Source: an uncultured beta proteobacterium (GTDB lineage Bacteria; Pseudomonadota; Gammaproteobacteria; Burkholderiales; Burkholderiaceae_C). Taken from it: DNA of 64,000 bases. The notes below the pieces were generated by a model. That model was not told the origin of the DNA. It did not search any database and saw only the letters and a program-made list of their open reading frames with translations. The stretch lies in assembly GCA_903830985.1 (NCBI GenBank), contig CAIKVZ010000086.1:28447-92446 (forward strand), written 5' to 3'. A program made the translations under genes and the position numbers. Within the stretch, counting starts at the first letter, position 1; every line of letters starts with the position of its first letter. This document shows, piece by piece, positions 26,618 through 36,707 of the stretch.

Positions 26618-27307
26618 TCAATCCATCTCGGCGTCCTGACACGCCGACTGCGCCAGCGCCACCACCCGGCCTTTGGCGTCCTGCACCCAGCCGACCACGC
26701 TCAGCCGCTCCAGCGGCGTGCTGGCGGGCAGGCTCATCGGGCGCGACTCGAAGAAACGCTGCGGCGCTGAAGCATCGGCGCTCCAGGTGGTCTGGAGCAT
26801 GTTGCGCACCAGATGACGTTCGATCGGCGTTCCTTGGGTGCCGGCGGGAATCTGCTGTACCAGCAGCAGCGTGGCGGTCCATGGCCCCGCGCCGGCGGAC
26901 GTCCATTCGATGGACGCGCCCACATAGTCCGCCAAGGGCAGTCCGTGGGCGACGCGCAACCGGCTTTCGCCCTCTGCGGCAACCCTGGTGTTGCGTGCCA
27001 GCGATCGCGGTGGCGCCGGCACCGCCAGCGCCTCCAGCCGGGACAGCGCGTCGCGGTTGGCTGCGGCCGACAGGGGCGCGTCGTCACCCCCTTTTCCGGG
27101 GACGATCCAGTCCAGCACCAGCGCCCTGGGGGCCGGCACTGGCGCGTCGTCGTCCGGTGAAGTCCAGCAGGCCTCGCAGTCGGCGCTGATGAAGCGCTCC
27201 AGCAAGGCCTCAGGCAAGGGCTGGCCGTCACTGGAGCAGAAGGACTGGGCCTGCACGGCGGCGCAGCAGGCCAGACAGAGGGTCAGGAAGGTAATTCGGT
27301 TCAGCAT
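26618..27307 (-). CDS. Secreted hypothetical protein, 229 aa
   Basis: Signal peptide MLNRITFLTLCLACCAAVQAQ, then a Cys-containing region (SFCSSDG...SADCEACW) suggestive of disulfides; the CEAC pair resembles a redox CxxC but lies outside any recognisable thioredoxin fold. The rest is mixed alpha/beta with LRVAHGLPLADYVGASIEW and WTATLLLVQQIPAGTQGTP. I do not recognise the family. The gene is divergent from uvrD with 26 bases between the start codons, and converges on phaB through a shared terminator. Confidence 0.75.
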   Translation of the reverse strand: MLNRITFLTLCLACCAAVQAQSFCSSDGQPLPEALLERFISADCEACWTSPDDDAPVPAPRALVLDWIVPGKGGDDAPLSAAANRDALSRLEALAVPAPPRSLARNTRVAAEGESRLRVAHGLPLADYVGASIEWTSAGAGPWTATLLLVQQIPAGTQGTPIERHLVRNMLQTTWSADASAPQRFFESRPMSLPASTPLERLSVVGWVQDAKGRVVALAQSACQDAEMD

Positions 27308-27333
27308 GCGTGCGAGCTTCCTACAATCGAGCC

Positions 27334-29700
<2,367 letters not shown>

Positions 29701-29772
29701 GCCGGGCGCGCCGCTGGCGCACTGCGATAGACCCGGCAAGGCTGCAACTGACTTTCTGTGTGATCAGGCGCA

Positions 29773-29801
29773 TGGACATGATCATGGCGCCCGGTTATAG
29801 T
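29773..29801 (+). promoter_or_regulatory. Sigma-70-like promoter of the TPR-like / FAD oxidase / FeeM-PilZ operon
   Basis: TGGACA (29773-29778) and TATAGT (29796-29801) are separated by exactly 17 bases, a close match to the sigma-70 consensus. The predicted start of transcription near 29808 lies only about 11 bases before the ATG at 29819, so the leader would be very short. Confidence 0.7.
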
Positions 29802-29818
29802 GGAAACAGGTGATCAAT

Positions 29819-31204
29819 ATGACTATTGATAAGGTTTCTGACGCAGATCTTTTGGCCGCGGGAGAACTTTTCCGGCAGGGCGAGGTGCGGCTTTCCATCA
29901 CGCAATACCGCAAGGGCCTGCGCTTCGAAATCGATCCCCTGGAACGCGCCAAAGCCTACCTCGAACTGGCACGCATTTATCGCATTTCCGTGCGAATGAA
30001 GAACGCGCGCCTTGAACTGACGCGCGCGTTTGCGGAACTTGGGCTGCAATGGCCGAAGAACAACTGGACCTCGCTGCTGGCATCCATCGTGGATCCCGAA
30101 CCGCTGCGCGCGCGCTGTCCTTCGTTTGAACTGCAGGAGCGCAAAGCGAAGATTCGGCTGGTGGCGGAGTTGTATGAAGAGCTTGGACTGTCGGCCTACT
30201 ACCTGCGCCAGATTCCGACCCTGTTGCAGTCCATTCTGCGGATCAGGGGTATCTGCCAGGAGTTGGGCCCGTCCGCTTCGCTGCTCAACTGGTATGGCGG
30301 GGCCGCCTGCATCGCCTCGTTGCTGGGCCTGCGCGCAAGGAGCCTGCGATGGATCGGCCGATGCCTTGAAGTTTCGACCCAGCTGACAGAGCCCGTCGAT
30401 CAAGGCAAGGCCTTGATTTGGCATGCCTTGCTGCAGGACTATGACGGACATCCTGTGCGCTCTGCCGAACTGTTCGAACAGTGCTTGGCCCGCTATGGCG
30501 CAGATCTCTATCCGTTCGACCTCCGAATGACGGCCGTCACCCTGAGCATCAACTACCTGGCCCGCGGGCATTACGAGCAGGCTTTGGTTGCCATGAAAAC
30601 GCTCACCGAACGCTACGCCTATTTTCGTGCCCAGGGCGACGACGATTGGCGATTTGACTCTGCAGCCTGGTACACATTGGCTCCCAAGGTGATGCTGGGA
30701 CAAATGGACGATGTCGAAAAGATGGCCCATGCCTTTCGCTCCATATTGACCGTCGACAAAGACGAAAAGTGGCTACTGGCCCACTACCTCGGGCAATTGC
30801 TGATCGCCGGGCGAAAGACCGGCTTGGAGGCGGGTCAGGTGGAGGACCTGATCAGTCGTTTTGAAGTTCTTGACATGTCAGCGCGCGGCACGCATATGGA
30901 GACAGCCTTTTATTGGATCGCCGCCGCCTATAGCCGATTTGATTTGGCCGTGAACGACCGCGCGGCACTGCCACGGTTTCGGGTCAGTCTGAAAAAGCTG
31001 GGTCAAACGCCGCGCCATCCAACGGCCCGTGCTCACTTTGACGTTTTGACATCCGCCTTGGCTTGGCTGGATGGCCGTCAACGGGTCTATACGCGGTCCA
31101 TGGAACGTGCGACGCAGACTGCGAAGTTGCATGACAACCGTTGGGCGCTGACAGAGTTGAACCAATTGCAGCTTCGGATGAAACAGGCAGGAGGTTTTCG
31201 TTGA
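29819..31204 (+). CDS. Helical-repeat (TPR-like) protein, function unknown, first gene of the FeeM-PilZ operon
   Basis: A 461-residue protein with no signal peptide or membrane segment. It is almost entirely alpha-helical, with repeated pairs such as AKAYLELARIYRISVRMKNA, LVAELYEELGLSAYYLRQIP and LSINYLARGHYEQALVAMKT. It resembles the TPR-rich C-terminal halves of AAA/LuxR-type ATPases (MalT-like), but there is no ATPase or DNA-binding part. ATG 29819 is preferred (AGG eight bases upstream); the ORF track uses GTG 29810. Its stop overlaps the TTG start of the FAD oxidase, so the two are translationally coupled. It probably serves as a scaffold or partner for the next two enzymes; this is inference. 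By eye its GC content is lower than in flanking housekeeping genes. Confidence 0.75.
   Translation: MTIDKVSDADLLAAGELFRQGEVRLSITQYRKGLRFEIDPLERAKAYLELARIYRISVRMKNARLELTRAFAELGLQWPKNNWTSLLASIVDPEPLRARCPSFELQERKAKIRLVAELYEELGLSAYYLRQIPTLLQSILRIRGICQELGPSASLLNWYGGAACIASLLGLRARSLRWIGRCLEVSTQLTEPVDQGKALIWHALLQDYDGHPVRSAELFEQCLARYGADLYPFDLRMTAVTLSINYLARGHYEQALVAMKTLTERYAYFRAQGDDDWRFDSAAWYTLAPKVMLGQMDDVEKMAHAFRSILTVDKDEKWLLAHYLGQLLIAGRKTGLEAGQVEDLISRFEVLDMSARGTHMETAFYWIAAAYSRFDLAVNDRAALPRFRVSLKKLGQTPRHPTARAHFDVLTSALAWLDGRQRVYTRSMERATQTAKLHDNRWALTELNQLQLRMKQAGGFR
31189..31194 (+). promoter_or_regulatory. Perfect Shine-Dalgarno fixing the TTG start of the FAD oxidase
   Basis: AGGAGG is followed by six bases (TTTTCG) and TTG at 31201, whose TTGA overlaps the stop of the preceding gene. 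The ORF-track start at 31141 lies inside the preceding gene and lacks such a site. Confidence 0.85.
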
Positions 31205-32814
31205 CACTCCAATCCCAGGCGCATCGCGATCTTGTGGCCATCGTTGGTGCCGAAAATCTTGAGTTGGGCGAAGTCCCCTTACAAAAGTGGACGGTCAATA
31301 CCCTGGCTTCTCCGCGAAAGATACTGGGCATCATTCGCCCGAAGGATCAGGGCCAGGTGCAGGCCGTCGTGCTCGCCTGCTTGCAACACAAATTGACATA
31401 TTCGCCGGTCAGTTCCGGCAAGAACTGGGGCTATGGCGGGGCTACGCCGGTTGCCGAGAACGTCTTGATGGTCGATCTGTCGAGGCTCAGAAGAATCGTC
31501 GAATTCAATGCCAAGCTGTCCTACGTCGTGGTGGAGCCAGGCGTCACCCAGCAGGATCTTCTTTCCTACATGCGCACCTATGGGCACGATTTCATGGTTC
31601 CGACCACCGGCGCCGGCCCGCAGGCCAGTCTGCTCGGGAACGCACTGGAGCGCGGCTACGGCATCACGCCGGTTGAGGATCATTTCGGCGCGCTGTTGGG
31701 CCTCAAGGCGGTCTTGCCCGATGGTCGCATTTACCGCTCTGCCTTGCACGAACTCGGTGGCGACTATGCCGATCAGGTCTTCAAGTGGAAGACGGGGCCC
31801 TATCTGGATGGCTTGTTCACGCAGAGCAATTTTGGCGTCGTGCTGGAAGGAACTTTGGGGCTGGCGCCCAAGCCCGAAAACGTCACTCAGTTCGTGGTGT
31901 TCCTGCCGGACGAGGAATTCGAGAACGCGGTTGAGGCCGTCAGGGAAATCAAACTGAAGCTCGGCGGCATCGTCGGCGGTGTGAACCTGATGAACAAGCG
32001 GCGCCTGCTCTCCATGGTGGAAACCCAATGGAATCGCGAACAGGCGCTGGAAGAGATCCGCATCATCGAGATTGCCAAGAAGCGTGACCTGCCCGACTGG
32101 GCGATGGTGGGCGCGCTGTACGGACCGGACGAACTGGTGCGCGGGGGATTGGCGGTCATCCGGGAGGCATGCAAAGGTATTTCCCAAAAAGTCGTCAGCT
32201 TGAGCCGAAAAAAATACGAATTTGCCAACCGCTTGTTGCGTTTCCTGCCGCTCCCCAACCTGCGCCTCATGCTGGCAAATGCGGGTCGGGCGCTGGAAAT
32301 TTTGGAGGGGACCCCCAGCAGGGTGGCGCTGCCCCTGGCCTATCTGAAGAACAAGCAGGGTCTGCCAGACGGTGAATTCAATCCTGATCGCGATGGCTGC
32401 GGGCTGATCTGGTTCGCGCCGCTGATACCGCTGGACCCCCCTGTGGTCAGGGACTACATCCAGGAAGTGGCGACGATTTGCCTTTTTCACGATGTCGATC
32501 CATTGATCACCTTGACCGCGATCTCACAGCGCTGTCTGGATTCGACGATTCCGATCCTCTTTTCCAAAAGCAGCCCAGGCGACGCGGCCAAGGCGAAGAA
32601 GTGTTACGACGCCCTGCTCAGCGAATGTGCACGCATGGGGCTGTTTCCCTATCGTCTGGACATCGATCACATGCACTTGCTCAGTGACCCGCAGATCCCG
32701 GCTTTCTGGCTCGGTCAGTCCATCAAGAAAATTCTGGATCCACACAACCTTCTGTCACCCGGGCGCTATTCGAGCGCCGACCTGCTTGAACCTGGCGCCA
32801 AACCCGGGTTCTGA
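31201..32814 (+). CDS. FAD-linked oxidase of the VAO/PCMH (4-cresol dehydrogenase-like) superfamily
   Basis: A 537-residue flavoprotein. The N-terminal FAD_binding_4 domain shows LTYSPVSSGKNWGYGGATP, VMVDLSRLRRIVEFNAKLS-type strands, VVVEPGVTQQDLLSYMR and the glycine-rich PTTGAGPQASLLGNALERGYG. The C-terminal substrate domain ends in IKKILDPHNLLSPGRY, characteristic of vanillyl-alcohol oxidase and 4-cresol dehydrogenase. Such enzymes oxidise phenolic side chains. Coupled to an N-acyltransferase gene, a plausible substrate is an acylated aromatic amino acid (for example N-acyl-tyrosine) or its precursor; this is inference from context. There is no secretion signal. The TTG start is supported by AGGAGG. 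It is 37 bases upstream of the FeeM-PilZ gene. Confidence 0.88.
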   Translation: MTLQSQAHRDLVAIVGAENLELGEVPLQKWTVNTLASPRKILGIIRPKDQGQVQAVVLACLQHKLTYSPVSSGKNWGYGGATPVAENVLMVDLSRLRRIVEFNAKLSYVVVEPGVTQQDLLSYMRTYGHDFMVPTTGAGPQASLLGNALERGYGITPVEDHFGALLGLKAVLPDGRIYRSALHELGGDYADQVFKWKTGPYLDGLFTQSNFGVVLEGTLGLAPKPENVTQFVVFLPDEEFENAVEAVREIKLKLGGIVGGVNLMNKRRLLSMVETQWNREQALEEIRIIEIAKKRDLPDWAMVGALYGPDELVRGGLAVIREACKGISQKVVSLSRKKYEFANRLLRFLPLPNLRLMLANAGRALEILEGTPSRVALPLAYLKNKQGLPDGEFNPDRDGCGLIWFAPLIPLDPPVVRDYIQEVATICLFHDVDPLITLTAISQRCLDSTIPILFSKSSPGDAAKAKKCYDALLSECARMGLFPYRLDIDHMHLLSDPQIPAFWLGQSIKKILDPHNLLSPGRYSSADLLEPGAKPGF

Positions 32815-32850
32815 CGTCACCTGCTCACTCCGACCTGGATCGCAAACATC

Positions 32851-34152
32851 ATGCTCGAAAAACTGAAATGGCTTTACCGTCAAGCAGCCCGCGGCGCGAC
32901 ACTCGTGCTGCCCCAGCGCGTTCGGTTTGCGGTCTATCGCAACATGGTTCAATGCGACGCTGCACCATCGAGCAAGCTCTCGCTCAAGGTGGCCGAGACC
33001 AGGGAAGAACTGGAGGCCTGCTTCAAACTTTTGCACGACGCCTACGTGCACGTCGGCTTCATGAAGCCTGACCCCTCGGGCATGCGCGCCACGCTGTACC
33101 ACGCCTTGCCCACTACGACGACGCTGCTGGCCAAGTTCGATGGCCGTGTCGTCGGGACCGTGTCGTTGATCCGCGACAGCGAGTTGGGCTTTCCCATGCA
33201 GAAGATCTTCGACATTCGCAAGATCCGCAATGCCGGGGGCAACATCGCCGAAGTTTCGGCGCTCGCCGTGCATCGGCGCTTTCAGGCCACGGGTGGCACG
33301 ATCCTGTTCCCGCTGATGAAGTTCATGTACCAGTACGCGACCGAGTTCTTCGATACCAGCCACTTGGTGATTGCGGTGAACCCGCGACACATCGGGTTTT
33401 ACGAGTCGCTGCTTTTCTTTCGTCGCCTGAAACAAAATCCCGTCGAGCACTATGACTTCGTGAACGGCGCACCGGCGGTAGGCGCGCACCTTGACCTGCG
33501 CCGTGCGCCGGAAATTTTCAAACGCCATTACGACGCCAAGGAGCCCGCCAAGAATCTTTATCGCTATTTTTTGCACCTGCCGATGCCCAATATCGCATTC
33601 CCGGACAAACGCTTCTTCACCACCAACGATCCGGTCATGACGCCGGAGTTGCTGGATTATTTTTTCAACCAACGCACTGAGGTGTTTGCCAAGTTGGACG
33701 ACGACGAAAAGCGCCTGCTGCATTCGATTTACGACCTGCCGGCGTACAAGGCCGTCCTGCCCGAGTTGCCGCCTGACAAGGAGGCGGGACCGATCAGGAT
33801 GCGGCGCAGGCACCGGCGCTTTTCCGTGATCTGCCCGGCGACGCTGCAGCTTGGCACGGACGTGCGGGCACAACGCTACAAGCTGCAGGTGGTCGAATGC
33901 TGGATGGCTGGCTTTCGCGCGCGCTCTGACGTGGCATTGCCGATCGACGTGCCCTGCACGGCGCAGGTCGAGCTCGGACATGCCGACCACAGCCAACTGA
34001 CGGTCCGGGTCTTGCGCAAGGCCCACGCCAACTCCAACACCTTTGTGCTACAGGTAGACGAGCCCGACCTGGCCTGGCGCAAGTTTGTGCACGCGCTGCG
34101 CAAGGCAGCGACCTACGGCGATCTGGACAACGCCACGCGCTACCTGGAGTGA
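32851..34152 (+). CDS. FeeM-like N-acyl amino acid synthase (GNAT fold) fused to a C-terminal PilZ domain
   Basis: A 433-residue two-domain protein. Residues about 45-225 have the acyl-homoserine-lactone-synthase-like GNAT fold of FeeM: CFKLLHDAYVHVGFMKPDP, LLAKFDGRVVGTVSLIRDSELGFPM split across strands, EVSALAVHRRFQATGG and NPRHIGFYESLLFFRRL. FeeM-type enzymes use acyl-ACP to acylate tyrosine and other amino acids. Residues about 313-425 look like PilZ: the arginine motif RRRHRRF is intact, but the second motif (D/N-x-S-x-x-G) is degenerate, reading ECWMAG. Cyclic-di-GMP binding is therefore uncertain. It is the third gene of the operon, after the TPR-like and FAD oxidase genes. The combination is unusual and may define a regulated lipoamino-acid pathway. 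Confidence 0.8.
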   Translation: MLEKLKWLYRQAARGATLVLPQRVRFAVYRNMVQCDAAPSSKLSLKVAETREELEACFKLLHDAYVHVGFMKPDPSGMRATLYHALPTTTTLLAKFDGRVVGTVSLIRDSELGFPMQKIFDIRKIRNAGGNIAEVSALAVHRRFQATGGTILFPLMKFMYQYATEFFDTSHLVIAVNPRHIGFYESLLFFRRLKQNPVEHYDFVNGAPAVGAHLDLRRAPEIFKRHYDAKEPAKNLYRYFLHLPMPNIAFPDKRFFTTNDPVMTPELLDYFFNQRTEVFAKLDDDEKRLLHSIYDLPAYKAVLPELPPDKEAGPIRMRRRHRRFSVICPATLQLGTDVRAQRYKLQVVECWMAGFRARSDVALPIDVPCTAQVELGHADHSQLTVRVLRKAHANSNTFVLQVDEPDLAWRKFVHALRKAATYGDLDNATRYLE

Positions 34153-34201
34153 GGCTCAATAGGAGCCGCCAATGAGGCTCTCGAAATAAGTGACAACAAC
34201 G

Positions 34202-34316
34202 CCGTCATTGCGAGCGCAGCGAAGCAATCCATGTCATGTGTTCGCCTCCATGGATTGCCGCGTCCCGCCACAGCCCAAGGGCCTCGCGGCTAAAGGCACG
34301 CGCCTCGCAATGACGG
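34202..34316. repeat. Nested palindromic repeat (CGTCATTGCGAG type)
   Basis: Outer 13-base arms CCGTCATTGCGAG (34202-34214) and CTCGCAATGACGG (34304-34316) enclose a second perfect pair GCAATCCATG (34224-34233) and CATGGATTGC (34249-34258). The 115-base unit fills most of the 252-base gap between the FeeM-PilZ gene and the S33 hydrolase gene. Closely similar CGTCATTGCGAG...GAAGCAATCC sequences are dispersed in many unrelated bacterial genomes. It has no coding capacity of note. As RNA it would fold into a long branched hairpin and could stop or stabilise the upstream transcript. Confidence 0.85.
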
Positions 34317-34404
34317 GGCTGTTGCAGCTCGGATGTCGTGAATAAGGGAAAGCTCAATCGTTTGAGCGTTACAGTCTGGCAGTCCCTTCACTTGTCGCGC
34401 TGAT

Positions 34405-35886
34405 TTGAAAACCCCGCTGAAATTCCCGTTTCCTGTCTGGCTGCTGGCACTGATCCTGTCGCTGTCGAGTCTGCCAGCCTGGAACGCCGAGGCGCAAACG
34501 CTGCGGCCCTGCCGTGTCAGTGGCATGCGCACCGAAGTGCAGTGCGGCGTGCTGCAACGCGCGCTGGACCCCGCGAGGCCGAACGGCGTGCAGATCAACG
34601 TCCACTATGTGGTCGTGCCGGCGCTGGCGCGGCGAAAATTTTCGGATCCGGTGTTCTTCCTCGCTGGCGGTCCCGGGCAGAGTGCGATCCAGGTGGCGCC
34701 CCAGATGGCACAACTGATGAGCCGCTTGAACAACCGGCGCGATCTGGTCTTCGTGGACCAGCGCGGCACCGGCCAATCGGCGCCACTGATGTGCCTGGAC
34801 GAAAGCAGCAACACACTGACGCAGCAACTCGATGCGCAATGGCAGACCATGCAGTTGCAGCAGTGCCTGACGCAGCTGCAAAAACTGCCCTATGGCGACC
34901 TGCGCTTTTTCACCACCACGCTGGCCATGCAGGACGTCGATGCCGTGCGCCTGGCGTTGGCCGCACCGACCGTCAATCTGGTGGGCGTTTCCTATGGCAC
35001 GCGCGCCGCGCTGGAATACCAGCGCCAGTTTCCCAATGCGGTGCGGCGCAGCGTGCTCGACGGTGTGGCGCCGCCCGACATGGTGCTGCCGGCCAGCGCC
35101 TCGATGGACAACCAGGCGGCCTTTGACGCACTGCTGGGCGCCTGCGAGCGAGACGCGGTCTGCGTCAGGACCTATCCGCGGCTGCGGCGAGACTGGGCCA
35201 GTGTCCTGGCCGGGTTGCCGCGGACGGTGCAGTTGGCTCATCCCTTGACCGGCCTGCCCGAGAAAATCACGATGACGCGCGCCGCCGTGCTGGGCGGTGT
35301 GCGTACGCCGCTGTACGCGCCGGCCCTGGCCGCGGCCCTGCCCGAGGCCATTACGCAGGCGGCACAGGGGCGCTTTGAGGCGCTGGTTGCCATGGGAACA
35401 CTCATGGGGGGGCGTGGCCCGAACCGTCCGGCAGTGGGGTTGCATTTTTCCGTCATCTGCGCCGAGGACTGGCCGCGCTGGTCCAGCAATGCGGATCTGC
35501 CCGGTCATGATTTCGGCGCAGCCTTTGCACAGACCTATCGCGACGCCTGCGCCTATTGGCCCCGAGGCGAGGTGGCGCCGGCTTTCCATGCGCTGGTACC
35601 CAGCGCTGTGCCGGTGCTGCTGCTCAGTGGCGGACTCGATCCGGTCACGCCGCCGCGCCACGGCGCGCGCGTGGCACAGGCGCTCGGTCCCCTGGCAAGG
35701 CACGTGGTCGTGCCGCAGGCTGGCCATGGTGTCCTTGGCCTGGGCTGCATGCGCGATGTGATGTTTCGTTTCATCGACGCGCAGGACGAAGCAGCGGCGC
35801 TGCAGGTCGACGCATCCTGCGCCAATGCCATGCCACGCGCCGGCGTCTTTGTGCCGGTGGCACGCGCGCAAGGGCCCAAACCATGA
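34405..35886 (+). CDS. Secreted alpha/beta hydrolase, S33 tripeptidyl aminopeptidase/proline iminopeptidase-like
   Basis: A 493-residue protein with a signal peptide (FPVWLLALILSLSSLPAWNAEAQ). The alpha/beta hydrolase core shows FFLAGGPGQSAIQV (oxyanion region), LVFVDQRGTGQSAPLMC, the nucleophile elbow GVSYGTRAAL (Ser near residue 195), and the C-terminal TAP-like domain LLLSGGLDPVTPPRHG (Asp) and VPQAGHGVLG (His). This arrangement is typical of periplasmic S33 aminopeptidases of betaproteobacteria. The TTG start at 34405 lacks a convincing Shine-Dalgarno and remains uncertain. Its stop overlaps the ABC ATPase start (ATGA), so it is coupled to an exporter-type ABC system. Confidence 0.85.
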   Translation: MKTPLKFPFPVWLLALILSLSSLPAWNAEAQTLRPCRVSGMRTEVQCGVLQRALDPARPNGVQINVHYVVVPALARRKFSDPVFFLAGGPGQSAIQVAPQMAQLMSRLNNRRDLVFVDQRGTGQSAPLMCLDESSNTLTQQLDAQWQTMQLQQCLTQLQKLPYGDLRFFTTTLAMQDVDAVRLALAAPTVNLVGVSYGTRAALEYQRQFPNAVRRSVLDGVAPPDMVLPASASMDNQAAFDALLGACERDAVCVRTYPRLRRDWASVLAGLPRTVQLAHPLTGLPEKITMTRAAVLGGVRTPLYAPALAAALPEAITQAAQGRFEALVAMGTLMGGRGPNRPAVGLHFSVICAEDWPRWSSNADLPGHDFGAAFAQTYRDACAYWPRGEVAPAFHALVPSAVPVLLLSGGLDPVTPPRHGARVAQALGPLARHVVVPQAGHGVLGLGCMRDVMFRFIDAQDEAAALQVDASCANAMPRAGVFVPVARAQGPKP

Positions 35887-36707
35887 TCCGCATCGAAAAT
35901 CTGGCGCGTTCCTTTGCCGCGCCAACGGTGGCGACGAAAGCCTGGTCCATGGCATCGCTGTCGCTGCGTCGCCAGCCCGCGCCTCGGGTGCAGGCCGTGC
36001 GCGACGTGAGCCTGATTGCAGCCGATGGGCAGATCACCGGTTTGCTGGGCCCCAATGGGGCTGGCAAGACCACTACGCTGCGCATGCTGGCCGGGCTCAT
36101 CTCGCCCGACGCCGGAACCATCCACGTGGACGGACTGGACGTGGCCGCCCAGCCGCAGGCGGCGTTGGCGACCATGGGTGTGCTCAGTGACGCGCGGGGA
36201 CTCTATCCGCGCCTGAGCGCACGCGAGAACATCGTGTACTTTGGCCGTCTGCAGGGCATGAGCCGGGATGCCGCCCATGCCAGGGCCGAAGCACTCGCGC
36301 GCATGCTGGACATGCGGACGTTGCTGGAGCGGCGCACCGAGGGCTTCAGCCAGGGAGAGCGCATGAAGACCGCGCTGGCGCGGGCCCTGGTGCACGACCC
36401 GGCCAACATTGTGCTGGACGAGCCCACCAACGGCCTGGATGTGTTGGCCACGCGCGCGCTGCGCGAATCGCTGAGATTCCTGCGCACTCCTGAGGGCGGC
36501 AGCAAGTGCATCATTTTTTCCACCCACATCATGCAGGAAGTGCAGCGCCTGTGCGACAGCGTGGTGGTGGTGGCTCAGGGCTGCAGCGTCGCCAGCGGCA
36601 CGGTGGAAGAGTTGTTGCAGCGAACCGGACAGAGCGATTTTGAGGAAGCCTTTGTGCAACTGGCTTTCGCTCATCCCGAGTTTGTCCCTGCGGGAGTACC
36701 TGCATGA
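35883..36707 (+). CDS. ABC transporter ATP-binding protein (NatA-like)
   Basis: A 274-residue ABC ATPase: Walker A GPNGAGKTTTLRML (near residue 55), signature FSQGERMKTALARAL (in place of LSGGQ; common in NatA/CcmA-like exporters), Walker B NIVLDEPTNGLD and the H-loop IIFSTHIMQEV. The ATG 35883 overlaps the hydrolase stop; the ORF-track start at 35556 is inside that gene. The next gene, overlapping by four bases, encodes the membrane partner. The pair resembles NatAB of Bacillus, a sodium exporter, but substrates vary widely in this family. Confidence 0.9.
   Translation: MIRIENLARSFAAPTVATKAWSMASLSLRRQPAPRVQAVRDVSLIAADGQITGLLGPNGAGKTTTLRMLAGLISPDAGTIHVDGLDVAAQPQAALATMGVLSDARGLYPRLSARENIVYFGRLQGMSRDAAHARAEALARMLDMRTLLERRTEGFSQGERMKTALARALVHDPANIVLDEPTNGLDVLATRALRESLRFLRTPEGGSKCIIFSTHIMQEVQRLCDSVVVVAQGCSVASGTVEELLQRTGQSDFEEAFVQLAFAHPEFVPAGVPA

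Noticed and set aside
33068-33078. CTGACCCC resembling the palindrome end
   Set aside because: Lacks the preceding T and any inverted partner; ordinary coding sequence.
34151-34180. TGAGGCTC direct repeat and small GGCTC/GAGCC hairpin
   Set aside because: Too close to each other and not flanking the palindrome, so not a target duplication; no T-run for a terminator.
34290-34598. 102-aa minus-strand ORF overlapping the repeat
   Set aside because: Overlaps the palindromic repeat and the signal-peptide region of the S33 hydrolase; no family features.
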